DNA from: Microbispora amethystogenes | GTDB taxonomy: Bacteria; Actinomycetota; Actinomycetes; Streptosporangiales; Streptosporangiaceae | NCBI RefSeq assembly: GCF_016863015.1 | Contig: NZ_BOOB01000018.1 | Location: 124,001-188,000 of the forward strand | Length of the DNA stretch: 64,000 nt | Direction: 5' to 3' | Part shown: positions 20,673 through 29,322 of the stretch, in pieces | Layout: each line of letters opens with the position of its first letter | Numbering within the stretch: the first letter of the stretch is position 1 | Notes under the pieces: generated by a model | The model's database searches: none | The model's input: only the letters and a program-made list of their open reading frames with translations | What the model was told of the DNA's origin: nothing | Program-made: the position numbers and the translations under genes

Positions 20673-21653
20673 ATGAGACTCACCCGGTCCGCGGTCGCCC
20701 TGTGTCTTTCCCTGGCAGTGACAGGCTGCGGGACGCAACGAGCGGGCACCCCCGCCGCCCCGGCGCCGCCGGACTCGCCGCCCGGCAACGCCGTCGTCGT
20801 GGACAAGGACCAGGCCGTCACGGCCGACCCGGCCGAGGACTCGACGCAGTCGCTCTTCGACGCCCTCGCCCGTGCGGCCACGTCCGCGGTGGTCTCGCCT
20901 GTGCCGATCTCGCCTGTGCCCGCCTCGCCTGTGCCGGTCGGCCCGCCCCCGGCACCCTCCGTGGAGCACTACTTCGAGGGACGGGTGCTTCCGAAGGGCC
21001 AATCGATCTCGGTTCCCAACCCCGGCAGCGGCCCCGGTGACCCCCGCTTGGGGCACGCGCTGCTCGTCGGCTACAAGGGGTTCGCCGAATCGGTCGTGAC
21101 GCCTGGCGCGGTCGTCGCCCTGCCCGCCGCCGTTGACAGCGCCTCGGAGTTCATCTCGCTTCGTCAGGCGGCCGGGGCGTCTCCGGAGACCTCCACCTGT
21201 GAGAGGTGGGCCTCCGGATCATGGCGTGTTGCGCTGCGCGACTTCAACCGGCCCGGCGTGCGGATCGCCGCGACGCTGCTGAGTGCGACCAGGGAAGGAG
21301 CGTGGAAACGGTCGGCGGAGTTCTCCGAGACCATCCTCACCGGGCCCGCCTCGATGCTGAGCGGCCTCGGCGACCCCGCCGAGATGGGCTCCTGCCGGAC
21401 GTTCCCCAGCGAGCAGGGCTACTGGATGCACGTCGAACCGTTCTCCGTGCCGCGTCTCGGCCTCCGGTCGTGGGCCTTCCGCGTCCTGGAGGGGAAGTCG
21501 GTGCGGCAGTGGGCCGAGGTGGTGCGGACACCGCGATACGTCCTGGAGATCCGGATCTCCACCCAGTGGCCCGAACCGCGCGTCGACCCCGCCGTACTGC
21601 TGCCGAAGATCGCCGAGGCCGGGTACGCCAGGGCCGAGGCGGCTCTGGGGTAG
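20673..21653 (+). CDS. predicted lipoprotein of unknown function
   Basis: The product has 326 residues and a lipoprotein signal peptide ending in the lipobox VTGC (MRLTRSAVALCLSLAVTGC). A proline-rich spacer follows, including a SPVP motif repeated three times between residues ~70 and 90. The remainder looks globular and exported, with four cysteines after the lipobox (in TCERW and GSCRTF among others). I do not recognise a family. It starts 26 bases after the polyprenyl synthase and could be the last gene of that transcription unit. Confidence 0.6.
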   Translation: MRLTRSAVALCLSLAVTGCGTQRAGTPAAPAPPDSPPGNAVVVDKDQAVTADPAEDSTQSLFDALARAATSAVVSPVPISPVPASPVPVGPPPAPSVEHYFEGRVLPKGQSISVPNPGSGPGDPRLGHALLVGYKGFAESVVTPGAVVALPAAVDSASEFISLRQAAGASPETSTCERWASGSWRVALRDFNRPGVRIAATLLSATREGAWKRSAEFSETILTGPASMLSGLGDPAEMGSCRTFPSEQGYWMHVEPFSVPRLGLRSWAFRVLEGKSVRQWAEVVRTPRYVLEIRISTQWPEPRVDPAVLLPKIAEAGYARAEAALG

Positions 21654-21660
21654 CACGGAC

Positions 21661-22404
21661 CTAGCGTTGGGCGGCCAGCCACTCGTCGAAGGTGGTCGGC
21701 GCGATGCGGGCGCCCTCGCCGGGAAGGAGCACGTCTCCGGCCATCGACGTGCCGAAGAGCCCCGACCAGGTCGGCACGAGCCTGACCGTACGGCCGCGCG
21801 CCGCGAGGGTGCGCCGGGCCATGTCGACGAGGTCCTGTGGCTCGGGGCCGGCAACGTCGGCATGGCGTCCCCGCGGCTCGCCCGCCGCGATCTCGGCGAG
21901 GACGTCGGCCACGTCCGCGGGCGCGATCGGCTGCACGAGCAGTGGTGCGATCGTCGCGACGCCGTCCTGTTCGGTCCAGCTCACCACCGTCTCGGCGAAG
22001 TCGTGGAACTGCGCGACCGGGACGATCGTCCAGGGCACCGGCCCGGCGGACACGAGGCGTTCCTGCTCCCGCTTGCCGGCGTAGTGGGCGTTGCCCTCCA
22101 CCCGGTGAATGCCGATGATCGACAACAGCACGTGGTGGCGGACGCCCGCCCGCTCCTCGGCGGCGAGCAGGTTGCGGGTGGTCGTGCCGAAGTACGCCAC
22201 CGCCTCGTCCCGGTCGGTCGCCTCCGAGCTGATCGCGTCAACGACCGCCTCCACGCCGTCCAGAGCCTTGTCGAGCCCCTCGCCTGTCATCAGGTCCACG
22301 CCGAGGGAGCGGCTGACGCGTACGACGTCGTGCCCGTCCCGTTCGAGGGCGGCGACGGTGAGCGATCCGATGTTCCCGGTGGCGCCGGCGACTGCGATTC
22401 GCAT
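21661..22404 (-). CDS. NmrA-like NAD(P)-binding protein (atypical SDR)
   Basis: The product has 247 residues and starts with the nucleotide-binding motif AVAGATGNIGSLTVAAL. The YAGKREQERLV segment takes the place of the classical Tyr-Lys pair. The family includes NAD(P)H:quinone oxidoreductase-like and NmrA-type sensor proteins, often with no known substrate. It converges with the lipoprotein gene. Confidence 0.75.
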   Translation of the reverse strand: MRIAVAGATGNIGSLTVAALERDGHDVVRVSRSLGVDLMTGEGLDKALDGVEAVVDAISSEATDRDEAVAYFGTTTRNLLAAEERAGVRHHVLLSIIGIHRVEGNAHYAGKREQERLVSAGPVPWTIVPVAQFHDFAETVVSWTEQDGVATIAPLLVQPIAPADVADVLAEIAAGEPRGRHADVAGPEPQDLVDMARRTLAARGRTVRLVPTWSGLFGTSMAGDVLLPGEGARIAPTTFDEWLAAQR

Positions 22405-22509
22405 CGTCTTCTCCTTCGCTCGATGCCACGGATGCTATCGCCGGCTGAACAGGCGATCTTCGTCGGAGGGGACGGGGCGCCGCCTCCCGAAGACTGCCGG
22501 CGCAGCGCG

Positions 22510-23337
22510 TCAGCGGCCGGTGAGAAGCTCGACGACGGGAGCGAACGTGTCGGCGTAGAAGCCGTTGACGGTGACGTAGGAGATGCCCAGCTCGTCGCGG
22601 CGGCGCAGCAGCGTGCCGGCCATTTCCCGGGGCGAGCCGCGCAGCACGGCGGCCGCGTCGTCGGGGATGGTGGGGGAGCCCTCGGGCAGCCACGGGGCAG
22701 GCACGTCGCCGACCTGGAAGAGGTTCAGGCTCAGCTCGATGTCGTCGAACCTCGCTCCGGCCAGGTCCCGCAGCGTGCCGACTGGCCCGCGCAGGCCCTC
22801 CTCGGACGCGACGGCGGGCACGGCGAGCGCGACGATGTCGGCCTCCTCCGCAGCGAGCGCCAGCATGCGGGGGCCGGAGCCCGCGACCAGGATGGGCGGC
22901 CCCTGGCGCCGCACGCTGAGGCCGCCCTCGGCGAACGCCGTCCGCACCTCGCCGATCACCGACCTGACCTGGGCGATCCGCTCGCCCGCCGTGCCGTACG
23001 GCATGCCGAGCGCGCGGGCGTCCTGCTCGGCGGCGGGGCGTCCGGCCCCCACGCCGACCTCCAGCCGTCCGCCGGACAGGAAGTCGAGCCCGGCCAGCTC
23101 GTACGCCAGCAACCGGGGATTGCGGTACGGCGCGGCCAGCACGAACGTGCCCACACGCAGCGTCGTCGTGGCGGTGGCCGCCGCCGTCATGGCGAGCAGC
23201 GGCGGGAGCGTCCCCAGCGTGTCGGGGACGAGAAGGGTCGAGTAGCCGAGATTCTCGGCGCGGCGGGCCGTGGCCGTCCACGCGGCGGCGTCGGGGGCGA
23301 AGCCGGCGACGATCCCGAAGCGGAAGTCCTTGCTCAT
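22510..23337 (-). CDS. LLM-class F420-dependent oxidoreductase
   Basis: This is a luciferase-like TIM-barrel protein of 275 residues. The N-terminal KDFRFGIVAGFAPDAAAW and the GRLEVGVGAGRPAAEQDARALG segments are typical of the F420-dependent subgroup (TIGR03621-like) of actinobacteria. It probably uses coenzyme F420 to oxidise or reduce an unknown substrate. Neither the cofactor nor the substrate can be proved from sequence. Confidence 0.8.
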   Translation of the reverse strand: MSKDFRFGIVAGFAPDAAAWTATARRAENLGYSTLLVPDTLGTLPPLLAMTAAATATTTLRVGTFVLAAPYRNPRLLAYELAGLDFLSGGRLEVGVGAGRPAAEQDARALGMPYGTAGERIAQVRSVIGEVRTAFAEGGLSVRRQGPPILVAGSGPRMLALAAEEADIVALAVPAVASEEGLRGPVGTLRDLAGARFDDIELSLNLFQVGDVPAPWLPEGSPTIPDDAAAVLRGSPREMAGTLLRRRDELGISYVTVNGFYADTFAPVVELLTGR

Positions 23338-23412
23338 GGGCTGATCCTCGCCGTCGCGGACGGCCGAGGTCGTCCCCCCGTCGGTGGCGGGAGCCGTACT
23401 CCCCGGGGCGTA

Positions 23413-24318
23413 CTACACGGTCTGGAGCTCGGCGGCGCGCTCGCGGCGCGACGTGCGGGCGGCGCGGATGCTGTCCCAGGTGAAGAGGCTCAGCGCGAGC
23501 CAGACGACGACGAAGCCGGCCCACCGGCTGGCGGGCATGGTCTCGTGGACGATCAGCACGCCGCACAGGAACTGCAGCACCGGCGCGATGTACTGCAGGA
23601 GGCCGATGACCGTGAGGGGGACCAGCAGCGCCGAGGCGGTGAAGAACAGCAACGGCACCGCGGTGATCAGGCCGGCGGCCACCAGCAGCAGGGCGTGGCC
23701 GGCGCCGTGGTGGGCGAAGGTGCCCGTGCCGTTCGCCTCCAGGACGAGCAGGTAGGCGAGGGCCGGCACCAGCAGCACGAGGGTCTCGATGGTCAGGCTC
23801 TCGGCGCTGCCCACCCCCGCCTTCTTCTTGATCAGGCCGTACGAGCCGAAGCTGAAGGCGAGCACGAGGGCGATCCAGGGCAGGCGCCCGTAGTCGAGCG
23901 TGAGGATGAGAACCGCGAGCGCGCCCAGCCCGACCGCGGCCCACTGCCACACACGCAGCCGCTCGCGGAAGACCAGAACTCCGAAGAGCACGCTGACCAG
24001 GGGGTTGATGAAGTAGCCGAGGGCGCTTTCGACCACGTGGCCGGTGTTGACGGCGTAGATGTAGGTGCCCCAGTTCACCGAGACCGTGACGGCCGCGACA
24101 GTGAGGAGGATCAGCTGGCGGCGGGTGATGGTGCGGATCCACGACCAGTGGCGCCGTACGGCGAGGACCGCGACCACCACGACGAGCGACCAGACCATCC
24201 GGTGCGCGAGGATCTCCACCGCTCCGGACGGCTTGAGCAGGGGCCAGTAGAGAGGGAAGAGACCCCACATCGTGTACGCGGCGACGCCGAACAGGAGGCC
24301 ACGGCGGGTATCAGGCAT
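23413..24318 (-). CDS. rarD: RarD/EamA-family permease
   Basis: The product has 301 residues and about ten transmembrane helices in two EamA repeats. The N-terminal RRGLLFGVAAYTMWGLFPLYW and the following HRMVWSL match RarD. These drug/metabolite transporter-superfamily proteins are thought to be exporters, but the substrate is unknown. The gene is divergent from msrA across ~135 bases. Confidence 0.85.
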   Translation of the reverse strand: MPDTRRGLLFGVAAYTMWGLFPLYWPLLKPSGAVEILAHRMVWSLVVVVAVLAVRRHWSWIRTITRRQLILLTVAAVTVSVNWGTYIYAVNTGHVVESALGYFINPLVSVLFGVLVFRERLRVWQWAAVGLGALAVLILTLDYGRLPWIALVLAFSFGSYGLIKKKAGVGSAESLTIETLVLLVPALAYLLVLEANGTGTFAHHGAGHALLLVAAGLITAVPLLFFTASALLVPLTVIGLLQYIAPVLQFLCGVLIVHETMPASRWAGFVVVWLALSLFTWDSIRAARTSRRERAAELQTV

Positions 24319-24453
24319 GTCGCCTATCTTCGCTGCTTACCTAGATTCAGGACAAATAAGGACCTCTATGCCCGGAGTTTAGGACTCCTTACGTGAGGAA
24401 CAACGCGGCCGGGTGGGTGGTTGGTGATGGCAGACAGAAGGGGAGGGTCCGTG

Positions 24454-25116
<663 letters not shown>

Positions 25117-25136
25117 CCTGCGGTAACTGACTGATC

Positions 25137-25181
25137 CTGGCCCTTGGTCGCCCGGCAAGCCCGGTGCCGATCAGGGGCCAG
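25137..25181 (+). terminator. possible msrA terminator within the element arm
   Basis: CTGGCCC at 25137 pairs with GGGCCAG ending at 25181, with partial pairing inward (TTGGTCG with CGATCAG). There is no T-run. The first ~30 bases after the msrA stop recur after R4 and R7, and 15 of them after R5, so this may be part of the shared right arm of the elements. Confidence 0.4.
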
Positions 25182-25338
25182 AGCCGTTTTCGGCGAGAAC
25201 CTTCACTACAAGGTCAAGGCGAGCCGCCTGCGGCGGCTCGCAGCGCGCCGGGCGGCCAGCGGGCCGGGCATGCGGCCTGGGGGCCGGTCCCGGCCCGCGC
25301 CGCCCGCGCTTAATCCACAGTGGCCCGCAGGGAGTTGA

Positions 25339-25632
25339 TCATTCCGAATGGTCTTTAGGAGGGCGTCCCCCCCCAACGCCCATCCCAGGGCGTTCTTCAC
25401 TCCAAGCAATGATCGTGGCGGGTTTCCACACGGGGGACCGGCCAAATATCGCGTCGGGTTTCGGCAGGTCGCCTGGCTTCGGCGTCCCCTTCCTGCGGTT
25501 GAGACTGGCCCGGGCGTTGTAGACTCGCGCCGTGTTGACTTGGACATTGAGGAAACCTGCAATATCGGTGAGTGTCCAGTAAACCGCCTCTGTATCCGGT
25601 CTCCGCGGCACCTCTTTCTCTGCTTCTTTCAT
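25339..25632 (-). CDS. excisionase-like helix-turn-helix protein
   Basis: The product has 97 residues, with a predicted MerR/AlpA-type helix-turn-helix (YWTLTDIAGFLNVQVNTARVYN) and a later IFGRSPVWKPATIIAW wing, the layout of small excisionase or AlpA proteins on actinobacterial integrative elements. It is the gene closest to the msrA side of cassette A. It could be the directionality factor for the serine integrase or a transcription regulator. The size and fold fit both. Confidence 0.6.
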   Translation of the reverse strand: MKEAEKEVPRRPDTEAVYWTLTDIAGFLNVQVNTARVYNARASLNRRKGTPKPGDLPKPDAIFGRSPVWKPATIIAWSEERPGMGVGGGRPPKDHSE

Positions 25633-25647
25633 AGATACATAGTATCT
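25633..25647. promoter_or_regulatory. inverted-repeat operator upstream of the excisionase-like gene
   Basis: AGATAC and GTATCT form a perfect inverted repeat around ATA, one base before the start codon of the minus-strand gene. A related AGATAATCT follows at about 25650. The AT-rich sequence stands out in GC-rich DNA and suggests an operator overlapping the promoter or leader. Confidence 0.5.
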
Positions 25648-25988
25648 AGAAGATAATCTCTACCTACTCCGAATCGTCAGGAGAGTGTGGCTGGTGTAGG
25701 TATGGAAGCAGACTGCAGGCACTCAGATTAGACAGTCAGCCGAAGGCCGCTCCCCGCCCCCGCTGCTCGATTGTTCGTGGCCCTTGGTCGGTGTCAACGC
25801 CGTCTGTGCGGGTTGGGTGTCGGGTTGCGGTGTACGTCGCTGGTGAACGGACACATGAAGACGGCATTGACACCTCGGTCGGGCCACTGATGTCGGCAGC
25901 TATCGGGGGCGGGGGAGGAGTGGCGCGGGTCGTAGACGCGAGTGCGGCCCCGCCCGAGGTGAGCGGGGCCGCGTGAGGGCTGGGCCGT
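25648..25988. other. intergenic region with no recognised gene
   Basis: This 341-base gap inside cassette A starts with an AT-rich stretch (to about 25735) that probably contains the promoter of the excisionase-like gene. I see no convincing reading frame in the rest. Confidence 0.4.
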
Positions 25989-26300
25989 CTATCGCATCTC
26001 GCCGAGGAGCAGGGCATGCCACGCCCTGCGGGCCTCCTCTATGGACCAGCGGTGTGTTTCTTCAACCTTTGATGTGGGTTCGGTCTGGGTGGTCTTGCGG
26101 ATGAACGCCTGTCCGCCGGACTGGAGTAGTTCGTAGACCACGGCTCGGCAGTCGCACGTCCACGCAAGCGCCCGCACCCGCCGGACCCCTTCGAACGGCT
26201 CATGCCAGACGAGTTTCACGTGATCTTGTTGGCGCATCTCCCAGTGCGGACTCAGGCACTCGTCCAGGTGCGGGATGGAGGCGGCCACCAGTACCGCCAC
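25989..26300 (-). CDS. hypothetical protein of the integrative element
   Basis: The product has 103 residues, with a GTG start two bases after the stop of the upstream gene. It contains a CDCRAVVYELLQSGGQAFIR strand-rich segment and RWSIEEARRAWHALL near the end. Small proteins with this ending occur near regulator and replication genes in actinomycete elements. I recognise no function. It forms a two-gene operon with the gene at 26302-26643. Confidence 0.55.
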   Translation of the reverse strand: MAVLVAASIPHLDECLSPHWEMRQQDHVKLVWHEPFEGVRRVRALAWTCDCRAVVYELLQSGGQAFIRKTTQTEPTSKVEETHRWSIEEARRAWHALLLGEMR

Positions 26301-26301
26301 C

Positions 26302-26643
26302 TTACCGTGGCCCGCCGTTGGCCCAGTTGGCGATCCACCGGACGGCGGACTGTGGTTGGTCGACCGTGGACAGCCGAACGACGGTCCCGGACTTCGGTAG
26401 TTTGATCAGGAAGCGGCGCGGCTTGTTCTCCTGGTCGATGGTGACCGTCGCGACCTGTCCGCCGAGGCCGTAGATGTCCAGCTCCGAGACTGCCGGGTCC
26501 CAGATCGGGAACCCGGTCATCCGCACGGTGATGTGGCTGATGAGCCGGGTACGGACCTCTTGGGACCGGAGCAGGTCGCTGAGGGCGGCCAGGATGCCCG
26601 CCTGCTGGTCGGCGGTTCGGTTGCTGATCGTGTTCTGACGCAT
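26302..26643 (-). CDS. hypothetical protein of the integrative element
   Basis: The product has 113 residues from the ATG at 26643, chosen because GGGAG lies five bases upstream. A longer reading from 26685 is possible. It contains RTADQQAGILAALSDLLRSQEV and a strand-rich middle (ELDIYGLGGQVATVTID). No family is recognised. It is divergent from the GntR-like gene across an array of 10-bp repeats, which probably controls both directions. Confidence 0.55.
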   Translation of the reverse strand: MRQNTISNRTADQQAGILAALSDLLRSQEVRTRLISHITVRMTGFPIWDPAVSELDIYGLGGQVATVTIDQENKPRRFLIKLPKSGTVVRLSTVDQPQSAVRWIANWANGGPR

Positions 26644-26690
26644 GGCTCTCCCATCTGTCTCGCTGACGGGTTGAGCGTACGCCAACCTTC

Positions 26691-26732
26691 CTAGTCCTAC
26701 CTAGTCCTTCTCCTAGGTACCTCTAGGTACCT
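26691..26732. promoter_or_regulatory. phased 10-bp operator repeats upstream of the GntR-like gene
   Basis: CTAGTCCTAC and CTAGTCCTTC follow each other at 26691 and 26701. The 10-mer CTAGGTACCT then occurs twice in tandem at 26713-26732. AGGTACCT is itself a palindrome. Repeats at one helical turn between divergent genes suggest cooperative binding by the GntR-like protein. Confidence 0.6.
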
Positions 26733-26774
26733 CTGGTAACGACATGGAACGCTTTCGTTCCTACTCTTAAGCCC

Positions 26775-27044
26775 GTGATCGAGTTCCGGCCTGACCAGCT
26801 CAAATGGGAAGCCGTCCTCGAAGAGATACGACGCCGTATCCGGACGGGCGAATACCAGGTGGGCCACCCCATCCCTGGCGAACCCCGCATGGCCGAAGAG
26901 TTCGGCATCGCCAAGGGCACCGCACGCCGCGTCATCAACGAACTGCTCAAAGCAGGAGACGTCTACACCGTGCTCGGCAAAGGCACCTTCGTTGCCGACC
27001 CCGAGACCGGCGGCTCGCCCAGGAGAGACACCGAAGACGAGTGA
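26775..27044 (+). CDS. GntR-family winged-helix regulator (KorSA-like)
   Basis: This is an 89-residue protein with a GTG start. The winged helix-turn-helix reads LEEIRRRIRTGEYQVGHPIPG, continuing through FGIAKGTARRVINELLKAGDVYTVLGKGTFVA. There is no effector domain, so it is a stand-alone DNA-binding domain. On pSAM2-type elements such proteins repress replication and transfer genes. The operator-like repeats directly upstream fit autoregulation. Confidence 0.8.
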   Translation: MIEFRPDQLKWEAVLEEIRRRIRTGEYQVGHPIPGEPRMAEEFGIAKGTARRVINELLKAGDVYTVLGKGTFVADPETGGSPRRDTEDE

Positions 27045-27071
27045 AGGCCCCCGAACGAATCCAGGGGCCTT
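27044..27071 (+). terminator. hairpin terminator after the GntR-like gene
   Basis: AAGGCCCC at 27044-27051 pairs perfectly with GGGGCCTT at 27064-27071 around a 12-base loop, starting at the stop codon of the regulator gene. The downstream stretch has only a few Ts. Confidence 0.65.
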
Positions 27072-27242
27072 CAGCCTTCTATCGGTTGTCAGCGAGACGA
27101 TGGAAGGCGCACCAAGCGTAGAGCCGACAAGCCAGAGGCAGTAGCCTCCGGCCGTGGCGCCGCCGGCCCAACCGCTTCGCGGCCCTTCGGGTGCCTACGG
27201 CATTGCGCCGGCCGCACCACTCCCGCCTCACAACCGGCACGG

Positions 27243-28640
27243 TCAGGCCGACTCTCCCCGCTCACGAGCGATCCGGCGCGCCGTGGCGACGCGTTGCCGG
27301 ATCATCTCGGCCCACAGATGTTCGCCGTGCCGGTAGCCGCTCCCGGCGAAACGCCACTCACCGACCGTCACCGTCTCCCGCTCGGCAGGATCAGGCAGGC
27401 CGCGCCGTTCCCGCGCCCGCTCGGCCTGATGATCGGCCCGGACCTGGCGCAGCGCGCCGAGCGTGGTCGAGTAGTGGCGGCTCTTGGTCGAGAAATGGCC
27501 CCGGTACCCGAGCATGTGCGCCCACCGCCGCAACGGGATCAGCCGGTAGGCCGGATCGTTCGCCAGGGCGAAGCAGGTGTAGATCATGCGCCGGGCATGC
27601 TCGGTAACATCGAGCCGCGCAACGTCGGCGACCTCCCGGATCGGCCGGTCCACGGTCCCGGCTGACTCGGCCCCCTTCGTCGCGTACTTCGCGATGTAGG
27701 CCGCCACACGCTGATCCGCGATGCCCTCCAACCCCGTCGCGACGTAGATGGGGTCCACGTCGAGCTGCGTCCCCCACCGGCCGACGAACGACGGGTCATC
27801 GTCCGGCACGGGAACCGAGACCGCAGCCGCGGTTTCCTGAATCGCCTCCCGGAGCACAGGCACGGTTGCCCAGTCCGGCGGACGGTCAGACGGCCCCTCC
27901 GGTCCGTCGAGACGGATCACCGCGTGGAAGTGGACCAGGCCCCGCGCCTGATACTCGGCCACCTTGGCGTACGACAGCCGCAGCCGCCGACGAAGCTCGG
28001 CCCGCGAGACGCCGAGGTGCCGGGCGAACGTCGCGGGCAGAGCTTGAGTGAAGCGCCGCCACAGCTCACCGGCGTGCGCGTTCCACAGGACCGCGCCCCG
28101 GTAGTCGTAGCAGTCCACGCAGATCGGCTGCCCGACCTGGGGGTCATCGTCGGCATGACGGACCCCGCAGCCTTCCGGCCTGCCGTGCTCGCACACCGGG
28201 TTGTCCCTCCGAGGACGGCACGGCAGCACCTTGTCACCCTTCTGCCGACGAGCGTGGACCGCGCCGAACGAGGGGGCCGTGAAGGTGGCGAACACGCGGG
28301 GATGGGCGCTCACGTCCTCGGGCACGCCCTTGCCGCCGCGCAGACCGGACAAGATCAGGTGGTAGGTGTCGTCCCGATAGACCTCCGAGCAGGCCGGGCA
28401 CCGGGACGCACGACGGTTGCCGCACGCGGTCAGCAGGTACCCGGTCGGCTCGTCGGCTGTTCGGTAGACGTCCAGCACTTCCAACCCGGCATCGAAGGTG
28501 ATCCGGTGACCTTGCAGCCGGATCGGTTGGGCACAACCGCCCGTCGCGCGCACCATCTCCTGCCACCGGGCGAAGTCCGGCATGGCGGCGCGCTGGGCAG
28601 CGGCGAGGACATCGGGGGAGAGGGGAGGAAGCTCGCTCAC
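27243..28640 (-). CDS. HUH rolling-circle replication initiator (RepSA-like)
   Basis: The product is 465 residues from the GTG at 28640. Rolling-circle motifs are visible: an early VFATFTAPSFGAVH strand (motif 1), the HUH metal motif in LVHFHAVIRLDG, and the candidate catalytic tyrosine in AYIAKYATKGAES. Cysteine-rich metal-binding segments lie at RRASRCPACSEVY and CEHGRPEGCG. Proteins of this type drive replication of excised actinomycete integrative elements. The start was chosen by the GTGA overlap with the upstream small gene. Its presence implies cassette A can exist as a replicating circle. Confidence 0.82.
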   Translation of the reverse strand: MSELPPLSPDVLAAAQRAAMPDFARWQEMVRATGGCAQPIRLQGHRITFDAGLEVLDVYRTADEPTGYLLTACGNRRASRCPACSEVYRDDTYHLILSGLRGGKGVPEDVSAHPRVFATFTAPSFGAVHARRQKGDKVLPCRPRRDNPVCEHGRPEGCGVRHADDDPQVGQPICVDCYDYRGAVLWNAHAGELWRRFTQALPATFARHLGVSRAELRRRLRLSYAKVAEYQARGLVHFHAVIRLDGPEGPSDRPPDWATVPVLREAIQETAAAVSVPVPDDDPSFVGRWGTQLDVDPIYVATGLEGIADQRVAAYIAKYATKGAESAGTVDRPIREVADVARLDVTEHARRMIYTCFALANDPAYRLIPLRRWAHMLGYRGHFSTKSRHYSTTLGALRQVRADHQAERARERRGLPDPAERETVTVGEWRFAGSGYRHGEHLWAEMIRQRVATARRIARERGESA

Positions 28641-28795
28641 GCGGCATCCCTCCCGCTCTCCTCGTCGGCGGGCTCGGTACGGCCAGGTTCGTCGGCCAGC
28701 ACGGCACCGAGAACGGTGGCCACCCGGTGCCACTTGTCGGCAGACCAACGAGGAGACTCGGCGGCTTTGCGTCTGCCCCACTCCTGGGCAGACAT
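28637..28795 (-). CDS. small protein translationally coupled to Rep
   Basis: The 52-residue reading from the ATG at 28795 (MSAQEWGRRKAAES) ends in a stop overlapping the Rep GTG. A good AAAGGAG lies further upstream (about 28815), before a CTG codon in the same frame, so translation may begin earlier; the frame is open to 28873. The function is unknown. Coupling suggests a copy-number or accessory role in replication. Confidence 0.45.
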   Translation of the reverse strand: MSAQEWGRRKAAESPRWSADKWHRVATVLGAVLADEPGRTEPADEESGRDAA

Positions 28796-29170
28796 GGGGG
28801 TCTGTGTGGTCAGGTGGGCTCCTTTCCTCGCGGGTGGAGCCACCGCCGCGCGTGCGGAACAGACGCCGAGCACCGTGAGCCAGCAGCCGAACGGCCGAAC
28901 ACGGGCACGTCAGCGAGAGAACCTGGGAGTGTGCGACCAGAAAATGAAAGGGCGTGACGCCTGCCGCTGGGCCGGGTCCCTCCAGCGGTACGGCGTTAGT
29001 TATTTTGTTTGCCGCCCGGATCTCATGCACGCCGGAAAATGGGTCGCGTAGCTTCTCGCCTGTGTCATTCCGTCAGGGAGACGGTGACTTCTTACAGTTC
29101 TGTTCTACCCCAGTAGAACGCGTATGCGTACCGGACAGTTCCGAAGCCGGAATTGGCATGACGTCTTTGA

Positions 29171-29220
29171 CGGCGTCCCAAGACGTCCGCTGGCGTCCAG
29201 CGGCGTCCGTAGACGTCCGG
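29171..29220. repeat. five tandem 10-bp GCGTCC/GACGTCC repeats
   Basis: Five consecutive 10-mers share the pattern N-R-R-CGTCC-N-N in exact 10-base register (CGGCGTCCCA, AGACGTCCGC, TGGCGTCCAG, CGGCGTCCGT, AGACGTCCGG). A further GACGTC lies at 29160. Iteron-like repeats between an integrase and a rep gene suggest an origin or a binding array for a replication or excision regulator. Confidence 0.6.
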
Positions 29221-29286
29221 CTGCTGTGGGAGGGAGGTGAGCGAGTTGTCGCCTGATGGTAAGGCTGGAGGAGCTACCGCCGACCG

Positions 29287-29307
29287 CAAGACGTCCTGGA
29301 CGTCTTG
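29287..29307. promoter_or_regulatory. perfect 21-bp palindrome with the same GACGTC core
   Basis: CAAGACGTCC and GGACGTCTTG flank a single T. The arms contain the GACGTCC unit of the tandem repeats 70 bases away, so one protein probably binds both. The palindrome lies 16 bases beyond the 3' end of the integrase gene. Confidence 0.55.
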
Positions 29308-29322
29308 GGCGTTCTCGTGTCC

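Noticed and set aside
29092-29289. A 65-codon minus-strand frame between the integrase and Rep
   Set aside because: It runs through the tandem 10-bp repeats, has no ribosome-binding site and no protein-like composition.
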